Below the pieces are notes generated by a model, which did not search any database, had not been told where the DNA came from, and saw only the letters and a list, made by a program, of their open reading frames with translations. A program made the translations under genes and the position numbers. From Emticicia soli (lineage in GTDB: Bacteria; Bacteroidota; Bacteroidia; Cytophagales; Spirosomataceae): a stretch of DNA of 64,000 bases. This document shows positions 7,459 to 15,723 of the stretch, piece by piece. Position 1 is the stretch's first letter. The number at the start of each line of letters is the position of its first letter. The DNA lies in the NCBI RefSeq assembly GCF_037860775.1, contig NZ_JBBEWC010000006.1:1-64000 (forward strand), in the 5' to 3' direction.

Positions 7459-10400
7459 TTATGCAGGCGCTATTTCTGCTGTTTTTATGCGCTCTAATAC
7501 GCTTTCCAAAATCAATTTCACCTCAGGTCTACAAGAGCCGCAGCCCATGCCTGCGCCTGTTTTCTGGCATAGTTGGGGCATATCGTGGCAGCCGCCTGCA
7601 ATGGCATTTTCGAGGTTGCCCTTGCCTACATTGTTACACGAGCATACTAGTTTACCAATTACAGGCTCAGCCGCTTTGCCTGAGCGCAACAAAGCCAGGC
7701 GTTTATCTGACAACTCAATGCCATTACTTATTAAATCTTTAAACTCCAGAAACTCCGACTTGTCGCCAATCAGTATTGCTCCTACCAATCGGTCGTTGTG
7801 AACAATGCACTTTTTGTAATAATGCTTGGCTTTATCAATAAACACAATCTCTTCGTAGCCTTCTCCACCCGACGGCACCTCAGCCATACCCAAAGAACAA
7901 AGATTAAGGCCATGCATTTTAAGAATATTCATCGATAGACTCCCCTGATAATAGGATGATAAATCGCCTGCCATAAACTTAGCTACAATAGCTGCCTGCT
8001 GCTCGGCAGCGGCCGTAATGCCCCACATTTGCGTTTCCCACTCGGCAATTTCACCACAGGCAAAAATATCAGGGTCAGAGGTCTGCATGTAGCTGTTTAC
8101 CACTACCCCTCTGTTGCAGACCAATCCGGCACTCCGCACCAGTTCGATGTTAGGCGTTGTTCCTGCTGCTACAATCAGGGCATCACAATTGATTCTGACA
8201 CCTGTTTTTAAACGTACACCTGTGATGCGTTCGCTACCGTAAACTTGCTCTACTTCGTCGTTATAATAGACATCAATGCCTCTGGCTACTATTTCCTCGT
8301 GCAGAATATCGCTGCCCAGTGCATCTAGTTGCCTATCCATAAAGCGGCTGCTACGTTGTATTACCGCCACATTTACATCAATTTCCCGCAGCGATGCCGC
8401 CATTTCTAAACCCAGCAAGCCACCGCCCACAATTACGGCCTGATTTCCGGCTTTTATATAGGGCATTAAATCATCGGCATCGTGGCGGCTGCGCATATTA
8501 AAAACACCACCGATGCGTGGGAAGTTTTTGGGCATAAACGCACGGCTTCCCATGCCTAAAAACAGTTTATCGTAGCTGTGCTCGTTGCCATTGCTATCAA
8601 CCACCACTTTATTTTTTCGGTCGATGTGTTCAATACCTATGCCTTTATTTACTTTGATGTTTTTCTCTGCAAACTCGGCATCTTTTAGTTTTACTAGCTG
8701 CTCCCATGTTTGCGTACCACTGATATAGTCAGGCAGCATTACACGGTTATAGAACGGGTGAATTTCTTTTGAAAACACCTCAATTTCATCAGTTTGATTT
8801 AAGCTACGGTATGTTGAAATAAAACCTAAACCAGCCGAACCTGCGCCTATTACAATGATTTTTTCTTTAGGTTTTTGATATTTCACCACCTCAACCGCCG
8901 AATATTTAAAATCAGGCTCTTTCGATTTCGGGTCGACCAGATTATTTGTCAGGTTATTGGCACGTCCAAAATCATTGCCTAGTACTCGCCCCCAGTGCAT
9001 AGGTAAAAACACATTGCCGGGCTTTACCTCATCGGTTAGTTTGGCTTTTACCTTTACGCTTCCTCTTTTGCCTTTTATTTCTACAATGGCTTCGTTTTCA
9101 ATGCCTCTTTCTTGGGCATCGTGCGGATGAATCTCCAAGAATGGCATCGGGATATGCTGTTTTAGCTTGTTCACACGCCCTGTTTTGGTCATAGTATGCC
9201 ATTGGTCTCTGATACGGCCAGTAAGCAGAATCAAGGGAAAATTGTTATTGGTTGATTCCGATTCGTTGGCATCGGGCACGCCATGAATCTTGGCTCTTTT
9301 GTTGGCTGTATAAAATTGATGGTCTTCAAACAAACGAGCAGTTCCTTTGGCATTCCTATCTTTAGCCGGATACGGCCATTGAACCGTATTCTGCTTAAGC
9401 AAATTGTAGCTTACGCCTGTTACATCAATGTTTGTGCCCTCGGTTGTACGTGTGTATTCCTGATAAATTTCGCCAAAGTTTTTATAGTTGAAGTGTGCCC
9501 CCCAACCCATCTTTTCGGCAAATCTGCAAATGATTTCAGCATCAGCTAATGTTTCGCCCGGTGCTTCACCAATCTTGTGCAGATAAGACACCCTGCGCTC
9601 TGCGTTGGTCATGGTGCCCTCTTTCTCTGTCCAGGCGGCGGCAGGCAATACTACATCAGCAAACTTGATGGTGTCAGTTCTGCTCGAAATATCCTGTACT
9701 ACTACAAAGCGTGCGTTTTTCATGGCGGCTTCGGCCATACGGGCATCGGGCAGGCTCACCATCGGATTGGTGCAAGCTATCCAGATAGCTTTGAGTTTAC
9801 CGCTTTCAAGTCCTTTAAACATTTCGGTAGCTGTAAGTCCCATTTTATCTGATATTTTAGTACCGCCCCAAAAGTTTTCCATTTCGGCTCGGTGCTCAGG
9901 ATTCAGAATATCACGGTGCGATGCCAACATATTTGCTAGCCCACCTACCTCACGGCCACCCATTGCATTGGGTTGGCCTGTCAGTGAGAATGGCCCGTTA
10001 CCCGGTTTACCAATCTTACCTGTAATTAGGCTCAGGTTTATTAAAGAAAGATTTTTATTTACACCAATCACCGATTGGTTTAAGCCCATTGTCCACATAG
10101 ATAAAAAGCCTTTGGCTTGGGCAATCCAATAAGCTGCTTTCTGAATATCGTCTACAGAAACACCACATATCAGCGCCGATTCTTCGAGCGTGCGCTCAAA
10201 AACTTTGGCACTTAATTCTTCGAAACCATCAGTATGATTAGCTATAAAATCATTATCAATCCAATTGCGCTCTATCAGTACCCTTGCAATGGCATGGTTC
10301 AGCGTTACGTCTGTACCCGGATTAATCTGTAAATGTAGGTCTGACGACGTAGCCGTTTGTGTACGGCGTGGGTCAACGGTAATAATTTTTAAATCAGGAT

Positions 10401-10983
10401 TTGCCGCTCTGTGGGCTTCTACCCTACGCCACAGTATCGGATGACACCACGCAGGGTTCGCCCCCTCTACCAATATACAGTCTGACGCCTCAATGTCATC
10501 ATAACAAACCGGAACGGCATCTTCACCCAACGATAATTTATAAGCCACCACCGCCGACGACATACAAAGCCTTGAATTGGTATCGATGTTATTAGACCCA
10601 ATAAAGCCTTTCATCAGCTTATTCCACAAGTAATATTCTTCTGTAAGGCATTGCCCAGATACATAAAAACCTACCGAATCGGGGCCATATTTAGCTATAA
10701 AAGTTTTAAAAACTGCGGCTGTGCGTTCCAATGCTTCGTCCCAGCTTGTTTGTTGCATGGGCATACTTCGGTTCATACGCATTTGTGGATACAGCAGGCG
10801 GTCGGTCTTGTCGTTTACTGTATAATGCAGATTCATGCCCTTAGAGCAAAGCATACCTCTATTTACAGGATGCTCTTTATCACCCTCTACATGAATCCTG
10901 CCATTGCCGGTATCTGTTACCACAATTCCGCAGCCCACCCCACAATAACAGCACGTTGTTTTATATTTTTTTAAGCTATTCAT
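7459..10983 (-). CDS. Assimilatory nitrate reductase fused to FAD/NAD(P)H and BFD [2Fe-2S] module
   Basis: A 1174-residue protein predicted to reduce nitrate to nitrite in the cytosol. Residues 1 to about 700 are a molybdopterin oxidoreductase of the NasA/NapA/FdhF group: an N-terminal 4Fe-4S motif (TTCCYCGVGCG plus GMLCSKG), bis-MGD-binding segments and a molydopterin dinucleotide-binding C-terminal barrel. Residues about 707-1050 are an FAD-dependent pyridine-nucleotide oxidoreductase like the front of NirB (GAGSAGLGF, GGGLLGLEMAA). Residues about 1112-1160 are a BFD-type [2Fe-2S] domain (CSCNN and CGSC). The fusion joins the catalytic and electron-input subunits that are separate NasC and NasB in many bacteria. 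It follows the transporter gene after a 136-bp hairpin-bearing gap. Confidence 0.92.
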   Translation of the reverse strand: MNSLKKYKTTCCYCGVGCGIVVTDTGNGRIHVEGDKEHPVNRGMLCSKGMNLHYTVNDKTDRLLYPQMRMNRSMPMQQTSWDEALERTAAVFKTFIAKYGPDSVGFYVSGQCLTEEYYLWNKLMKGFIGSNNIDTNSRLCMSSAVVAYKLSLGEDAVPVCYDDIEASDCILVEGANPAWCHPILWRRVEAHRAANPDLKIITVDPRRTQTATSSDLHLQINPGTDVTLNHAIARVLIERNWIDNDFIANHTDGFEELSAKVFERTLEESALICGVSVDDIQKAAYWIAQAKGFLSMWTMGLNQSVIGVNKNLSLINLSLITGKIGKPGNGPFSLTGQPNAMGGREVGGLANMLASHRDILNPEHRAEMENFWGGTKISDKMGLTATEMFKGLESGKLKAIWIACTNPMVSLPDARMAEAAMKNARFVVVQDISSRTDTIKFADVVLPAAAWTEKEGTMTNAERRVSYLHKIGEAPGETLADAEIICRFAEKMGWGAHFNYKNFGEIYQEYTRTTEGTNIDVTGVSYNLLKQNTVQWPYPAKDRNAKGTARLFEDHQFYTANKRAKIHGVPDANESESTNNNFPLILLTGRIRDQWHTMTKTGRVNKLKQHIPMPFLEIHPHDAQERGIENEAIVEIKGKRGSVKVKAKLTDEVKPGNVFLPMHWGRVLGNDFGRANNLTNNLVDPKSKEPDFKYSAVEVVKYQKPKEKIIVIGAGSAGLGFISTYRSLNQTDEIEVFSKEIHPFYNRVMLPDYISGTQTWEQLVKLKDAEFAEKNIKVNKGIGIEHIDRKNKVVVDSNGNEHSYDKLFLGMGSRAFMPKNFPRIGGVFNMRSRHDADDLMPYIKAGNQAVIVGGGLLGLEMAASLREIDVNVAVIQRSSRFMDRQLDALGSDILHEEIVARGIDVYYNDEVEQVYGSERITGVRLKTGVRINCDALIVAAGTTPNIELVRSAGLVCNRGVVVNSYMQTSDPDIFACGEIAEWETQMWGITAAAEQQAAIVAKFMAGDLSSYYQGSLSMNILKMHGLNLCSLGMAEVPSGGEGYEEIVFIDKAKHYYKKCIVHNDRLVGAILIGDKSEFLEFKDLISNGIELSDKRLALLRSGKAAEPVIGKLVCSCNNVGKGNLENAIAGGCHDMPQLCQKTGAGMGCGSCRPEVKLILESVLERIKTAEIAPA

Positions 10984-10997
10984 TATTATAGGGATTT

Positions 10998-11087
10998 AAC
11001 CCCACTCCCCAACCCCTCTCCCCAACAGTGGGGAGAGGGGCTTTATCTCCCTTCCCCACTGTTGGGGAAGGGTCGGGGATGGGGTTT
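10998..11087. repeat. Long GC-rich imperfect hairpin between nitrate reductase and transporter genes
   Basis: Arms of about 33-36 bases starting AACCCCACTCCCCAACCCC and ending GGTCGGGGATGGGGTT pair with few mismatches, and the left arm contains a smaller hairpin CTCCCCAACAGTGGGGAG. It is far richer in GC than its surroundings and looks like a dispersed intergenic palindrome of a type frequent in Bacteroidota. Inside the operon it could pause transcription or protect mRNA ends, changing the ratio of transporter to reductase. Confidence 0.75.
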
Positions 11088-11119
11088 TTAATTACTATTA
11101 TTAAAAAATCAACCCACCA

Positions 11120-12421
11120 TCACACCAAATCCTCCACCAAAACAGGCTTCTCAACCTTCTCTTTGGCACCGAATTTTGTAACGGCAATCAGCAATGCTGC
11201 TCCTACTGCCGCTATGCCTATGTACTGAAAGGCATCGGCGTAAGTCAGATTTTCAGATTTGAACAGAAAGCCCATGAGCATACCGCCAATGTTGCCGCCT
11301 GCGCCCACAATACCAGCTACCATGCCCACATTTTTTGCATTAATGAAAGGCGTAAGTGCATAAGTAGCGCCATTAGCCATTTTCAGAAACAGCGCAAAAA
11401 CTACCATTGAAACAATAGCGAAAGGCAAAGAAGCTGCTCCGGCGAAGAACACAAGCCCGATGCCCTCAATGGCAATCAATGCGGCTAGTAAACGGCCTTT
11501 GCCTGTTAAACCATTCTTTTTACCTACTTTATCGGCCCAGATACCCCCTAAGGCACGGGCAAAAATATTCATGAAGCCAAACAAGCCAGCCAGCAAACCT
11601 GCCATCTTCTGGTCGACACCGAAATTATCTACAAAGTGTAGTGCCGCCACGTTGTCGAAAGTAATTTCCATACCAAAACAAATAGAATAAGAGATAGCCA
11701 AAGCCCATACACGCCAGTCTTTTACAACCGCCATTGTATCGGGTTTATCTTTTTGCGCTACTTCACGACGAATATCCTCGTAGTTTCCGGCAGGTGTATC
11801 TTTTGTAAACTTGTAGTACAAAAAAGCACAAATTAACAGCAAAGTACCGGGCACAATCATAGCCAAACGCCATGCCTCGCCCTTGGTATAGCCAAGCCCT
11901 ACAATACCTGCAAAAATCACAGGCATAAGCATATTGGTGATACCTCCGCCCAAATTCCCCCAGCCTCCGGCTACGGCGTTGGCTGTGCCCTTAATACTTG
12001 GGGCAAACATTACCGACGTATGGTATTGGGTAATTACAAACGATGCGCCTATTACGCCGATAGCTAAACGGAACAACAAAAAGGTTTCGTAACTATGCGC
12101 CAAACCCACCAGGTACACCGGAATAGCACAAATCACCAGCAAGGCCGTGTAAGTTTTGCGTGGCCCCCAGGTGTCGCATAAACGACCGATAATTAGACGT
12201 GCAACAATGGTGGCCGATACAGCCGCAATCAAGGTATTCCCTACTTGCGCCTTAGTTAAACCGAGGTCTTCCCTGATAGTAGGCATTAAAGGTGCCAGCC
12301 CGAACCAGCCGAAAAAACACATAAAGAATGTAAGCCATGTAACGTGAAACGTACGCATTTGTACGCTCGAGAAATCAAAAATATTTAGTTTTTCTAATGG
12401 TTTGTTTATAGTCGGTTTCAT
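11120..12421 (-). CDS. NarK/NasA-type nitrate/nitrite transporter (MFS)
   Basis: Polytopic major facilitator protein with about 12 helices, predicted to import nitrate and/or exchange nitrite at the inner membrane. The nitrate signature region is visible as GGWGNLGGGITNMLMP and GAGGNIGGMLMGF, the two glycine-rich segments typical of the NNP family. The loop motif RLIIGRLCDTWGPRKTY is the MFS A-motif. I chose the start at 12421 (MKPTINKP); an in-frame ATG 18 codons upstream would overlap the end of the preceding gene and adds a hydrophilic non-conserved tail. It lies 34 bp downstream of the channel gene. Confidence 0.92.
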   Translation of the reverse strand: MKPTINKPLEKLNIFDFSSVQMRTFHVTWLTFFMCFFGWFGLAPLMPTIREDLGLTKAQVGNTLIAAVSATIVARLIIGRLCDTWGPRKTYTALLVICAIPVYLVGLAHSYETFLLFRLAIGVIGASFVITQYHTSVMFAPSIKGTANAVAGGWGNLGGGITNMLMPVIFAGIVGLGYTKGEAWRLAMIVPGTLLLICAFLYYKFTKDTPAGNYEDIRREVAQKDKPDTMAVVKDWRVWALAISYSICFGMEITFDNVAALHFVDNFGVDQKMAGLLAGLFGFMNIFARALGGIWADKVGKKNGLTGKGRLLAALIAIEGIGLVFFAGAASLPFAIVSMVVFALFLKMANGATYALTPFINAKNVGMVAGIVGAGGNIGGMLMGFLFKSENLTYADAFQYIGIAAVGAALLIAVTKFGAKEKVEKPVLVEDLV

Positions 12422-12455
12422 GATTTTCTTTCGTTTAGATAAATGAGAGAGATGA

Positions 12456-13991
12456 TTATTTTTTGGCAGAAGCAAAGAACTCAGGGCGGATATTGAGCAT
12501 CAGATAGCCCCATTGCCCCGTTTTACGGGTTTTATCCATCGAGTTTTGCTTTACATATTCAAGGCTGTTGTTGCCTTGCATCAGGGCGTAGCCTGCTTCA
12601 ATGCTCGTAAACTTATTGAGGGCATAATTGAGCACTAAATCGTATTCTAAACCCAGCATTGGGCTGATTCTGGCGCTTGCAGGCGCATCGAGCATTTTGT
12701 TGGGCGTAGCAGCCGCCAATGCAAAATAATGAATATCAAGCGTGCTCGTAAGGCGTTTGTTTACGTGCTTAAACTTGAAGAAAGCATCTTGCAGCCCACC
12801 TGCCGGCGCCCCCGTGCCAACATAAAAATAATCCATATAGCCCCAGTGCTTATGTGGCGTGCCATAGAGTGGGTCGAAACGATGCGTTTCACCTGCTTTT
12901 TGCTTAAAACCATCATTGCCCGAAAGCACTTCATACCCCGGCCCGAAGCTCAATGCACCTCGCTGAATCATGAAATTAGCCCCATAATGGTAAGCACTTT
13001 TAATACTTAGCCCGTCACGGTCTTTGCCCGATTGCAAATAGCCAAATACCTGCCATTGTACTTTATTCAGCTTATTAAGGCTATTGCTACCCGTGAGCAT
13101 TGCCCCATAAGTAAGGCGTGAATTTACGCCCGTCTGGTCGTAGCGGCGGCCATACGCATAGCCGTTGGCTGCATTACCGATACTGTCTATACGAAATTTT
13201 GAAAAATCATCTTTGAAAAACAAAACCGACAATTTGGTCTGTTGAAACTTGCGAGCCAGATAAGCCATCTGAAAAGATTTGAACTGCTGGTTCTGCCCGT
13301 TGGTACTTACGGCATTCAGCAAAACAGGTGCACCATTTTTGCCATTGGTAGGTAAAAACCCGGCAGGTGTATTAAGGCTTACACCTTTTGATGATAATAC
13401 AGCCAACGGCACATTGCCGCCAACATAATAAGTACCATTTACACCAAATCCATCTGAATTCTGGTTGAAACCGCCGCCTATGTCTAATAACCAGCCCTTG
13501 TGTTGCGCTTTAAGCAATGCGGCATCGAATCGGCGGGCTTGTTGCAGCCAGTCGAGATTACCCAGCAGACGCACGTCGTCATAAACTAATTCCTGACGGC
13601 CGATTTTTAAGGAAAGATACTGTAAAGCCTTGAATTTAATGCTAGTATCGGCTGCATTGGCCAATACAAGCTCGGCCCAGGCTTCGTGCACGCCTAGTCG
13701 GGCACCATCGTTGCTTGAAATAGAAGAGGCATCTTGTCCCCACACCCGAATATCCTGTACCGATACACCCATCGTGAGTCTATCCCATTTGTAGCCAAAG
13801 GTAAGACGAGTACGTTGCGAAGTAAAAGCGGCTGGTTTGGCGTTTATCAAAGCCAGATTCCCTAATCCGTCTCTGATTTCGGTTCGGGTTCTGAGTTGGC
13901 CCGTTAGAGAAAATTGTGAATAAGAAACACCGCCAAAGAAAACAATGAAGAAAAGTGCAAGTGTAAATTTGCGTAATAGATTTTTTTTCAT
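12456..13991 (-). CDS. Outer-membrane alginate-export-family beta-barrel (putative nitrate/nitrite channel)
   Basis: A 511-residue protein with an N-terminal signal peptide (FTLALFFIVFFGGVSYSQ) and a pattern of amphipathic strands typical of an outer-membrane barrel. Segments such as LSLKIGRQELVYDDVRLLG and the arrangement of short turns match the alginate export (AlgE-like) family. Because it is the first gene of an operon with the nitrate transporter and nitrate reductase, I infer that it lets nitrate or nitrite cross the outer membrane rather than alginate. It is preceded by a long structured leader and a candidate promoter. Confidence 0.82.
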   Translation of the reverse strand: MKKNLLRKFTLALFFIVFFGGVSYSQFSLTGQLRTRTEIRDGLGNLALINAKPAAFTSQRTRLTFGYKWDRLTMGVSVQDIRVWGQDASSISSNDGARLGVHEAWAELVLANAADTSIKFKALQYLSLKIGRQELVYDDVRLLGNLDWLQQARRFDAALLKAQHKGWLLDIGGGFNQNSDGFGVNGTYYVGGNVPLAVLSSKGVSLNTPAGFLPTNGKNGAPVLLNAVSTNGQNQQFKSFQMAYLARKFQQTKLSVLFFKDDFSKFRIDSIGNAANGYAYGRRYDQTGVNSRLTYGAMLTGSNSLNKLNKVQWQVFGYLQSGKDRDGLSIKSAYHYGANFMIQRGALSFGPGYEVLSGNDGFKQKAGETHRFDPLYGTPHKHWGYMDYFYVGTGAPAGGLQDAFFKFKHVNKRLTSTLDIHYFALAAATPNKMLDAPASARISPMLGLEYDLVLNYALNKFTSIEAGYALMQGNNSLEYVKQNSMDKTRKTGQWGYLMLNIRPEFFASAKK

Positions 13992-14283
13992 TTGCTTTGA
14001 TGTTGAATTGTGAATAAATACCTACGTTTTGCGATTCATTGCCGATTCTGATACCCCCATATCAGGTCGGCTTTTTTGTTGGCCGAAAATCAGAGCCCCC
14101 ACTCCGACAATCGACGTTTATCTGTGCTTTTGTTGCTTTTTTCCTACGTTTGCATCTTGTTTTGAATTGTTTATTGTTTGAAATACCAGCGAAATATAAT
14201 ACTTTGATAGCCCCCACTATCCAAATATTATCTAAGTAAAACTACTCATTTATTTGATAATTTTCTTTAGCTATTCAAATGTA
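13992..14283 (-). promoter_or_regulatory. Structured 5' leader with three UGGGGG hexaloop hairpins
   Basis: Read on the minus strand, three hairpins share the identical six-base loop TGGGGG: GATAG-loop-CTATC (14206-14221), TCGGAG-loop-CTCTGA (14090-14107) and CTGATA-loop-TATCAG with an outer GCCGA/TCGGC stem (14041-14071). The second needs a G-U pair that exists only in RNA from the minus strand. Two copies of a GCAAACGTAGG-like box lie at 14143-14153 and 14021-14032 (the latter with one extra A). GCCGA at 14067-14071 can pair either with TCGGC at 14082-14086 or with TCGGC at 14041-14045, so two exclusive folds are possible. Confidence 0.7.
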
Positions 14284-14306
14284 AAAAATAATATTTTATA
14301 CTCAAA
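14276..14306 (-). promoter_or_regulatory. Candidate promoter of the nitrate channel-transporter-reductase genes
   Basis: On the minus strand, TACATTTG (14276-14283) matches TAnnTTTG and TTTG (14303-14306) lies exactly 19 bases upstream. A start point near 14268 would give a leader of about 280 nt that contains all three hairpins. A TACTCAA sequence (14299-14305) overlaps the -33 element. The same 19-base spacing occurs at the nirB promoter. Confidence 0.6.
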
Positions 14307-14665
14307 ATCATTTTATACATATTTTAGCCATTTTTTACACTTTTAATCAATATTCTTTTAAATCTGAAACTTGTTTTCGGAAAAATACAATTTCACACAA
14401 GAAAACAAGTCATTTTTTAAACCACAAAACCACATTTAACACATTTTCCTCAAAAGACAACCTACCTTTCTGTATCTATAAAAAATACAATTACCAAAGC
14501 CTATATCAATAAGTATTAAGGAGTCCTTTTAGGAAATATAAATTGATGAAGAAAGAAGAAAACTCACTACTATAGGTTTACCTCAGGGCGGCATACTTAA
14601 GTAGTGAGTCAATTAAAAAACCTGACAAATAAGCGTATGTAATAAATCTAATAAACTCTTGTAAA
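14307..14665. other. Intergenic region between cobA and the nitrate operon promoter
   Basis: AT-rich and without a convincing gene. It contains a 9-bp inverted repeat ACTCACTAC (14562-14570) / GTAGTGAGT (14601-14609) enclosing a small AGGT-TT-ACCT dyad, located 3' of the minus-strand cobA stop; this may be the cobA transcript end, though no strong U-tract follows it. The rest may hold binding sites upstream of the nitrate promoter. Confidence 0.4.
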
Positions 14666-15418
14666 CTAAGCCAACAAATGTTCGTCATAAGCAGCTACGT
14701 AGTCGGGGTGCAGGCTAACTACCTCGCCAATAATAATAACGGCAGGGTTGCTAATACCTGTTGCCTCTACATGTGCCTCAATGCTTTGTACCTGGCCAAA
14801 CAAAGATTTTTGCCGTGTAGTTGTGCCATTCTGTATAATGGCAATTGGCGTTTCTTTTTTGCCGTTTTCGCTAAAAATCTCTACTATTTCGGCTAGTTTG
14901 CTCATACCCATCAGTATTACCACCGTTGCCGACGACTGCGCAGCCAGCTTTAAATCATTAGGTAAAAGGCCATCGCTGGTGTGTCCCGTTACTACCCAGA
15001 AACTACGGGCAATGTCTCGGTGTGTAATCGGAATCTGGTTCACGCCTGCCACGCCTACACTGCTTGATACCCCCGGCACTACTTCGGTTTCAATGCCAAA
15101 AGCACGGGCATATTCAAGCTCTTCGTAGCCCCGCCCAAACACAAAAGGGTCGCCCCCTTTTAAACGAACTACATGCCCGAATTTAAGGGCGTATTCCACA
15201 ATCATCTGGTTGATTTCAAACTGTGCATAAGAGTGCTGCCCTTTGCGCTTGCCTACATTTACTATAATGGCGTTTTCGGGCACATACTCCAACAGCGAAT
15301 GATTAGCCAGGGCATCGTATAAAACTACGTCGGCTTTTTGTAGTGCTTTTATCCCTTTGAGTGTAATGAGTTCGGCATCGCCTGGACCCGCCCCCACGAG
15401 TGTCAGTTTCGCTTGCAT
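14666..15418 (-). CDS. cobA: Uroporphyrinogen-III C-methyltransferase (siroheme precursor synthesis)
   Basis: A 250-residue SAM-dependent enzyme that methylates uroporphyrinogen III at C2 and C7 to give precorrin-2, the precursor of siroheme. Family motifs are present: the N-terminal LVGAGPGDAELITLKG, the VRLKGGDPFVFGRG segment and the VVPGVSSSVG-to-PITHRD region. Length fits the single-domain SumT/CobA type without the CysG dehydrogenase-chelatase part. Siroheme is the nitrite-reducing cofactor of NirB, encoded 6 kb away, which explains its place beside the nitrate genes. It is divergent from the NarX-like kinase gene. Confidence 0.95.
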   Translation of the reverse strand: MQAKLTLVGAGPGDAELITLKGIKALQKADVVLYDALANHSLLEYVPENAIIVNVGKRKGQHSYAQFEINQMIVEYALKFGHVVRLKGGDPFVFGRGYEELEYARAFGIETEVVPGVSSSVGVAGVNQIPITHRDIARSFWVVTGHTSDGLLPNDLKLAAQSSATVVILMGMSKLAEIVEIFSENGKKETPIAIIQNGTTTRQKSLFGQVQSIEAHVEATGISNPAVIIIGEVVSLHPDYVAAYDEHLLA

Positions 15419-15723
15419 TTTAGTTATTTATATTTATCCGTAAAAATAAAATTGCATTAAAGCAAAAAGCATATATTTACATATACTCAATAAAAGTAGA
15501 AGATAATTTTATCAATACAAATATTTTCAGAATAATATTCGCATAAAATCAAATAATTCAAAACTAAAATAAGAAAAATACAATTAAGTATAAATACTCA
15601 ATTTAATGAATAGTATTTTTTTGATAATTAATAAAAAACTATCAAGAATCTATGTATTTACATTGGAAAAAGTGTTTTTTTACACTAATTTTCTATGGAA
15701 TCTGACAGATAAGCCTCGTAAAA
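15419..15723. promoter_or_regulatory. Divergent control region between cobA and the NarX-like kinase gene
   Basis: A 305-bp AT-rich spacer with no gene. It contains the near-palindrome TTAAGTA-TAAA-TACTCAA at 15584-15601 and a second TACTCAA at 15484-15490. The 18-base arrangement recurs at the nirB promoter. No exact TAnnTTTG box with a properly spaced upstream element was found for either gene. Confidence 0.45.

Noticed and set aside
14041..14221. Canonical ANTAR target RNA
   Set aside because: The hexaloops are UGGGGG in all three, without the conserved first A of known ANTAR loops, and no ANTAR protein is encoded in the window.
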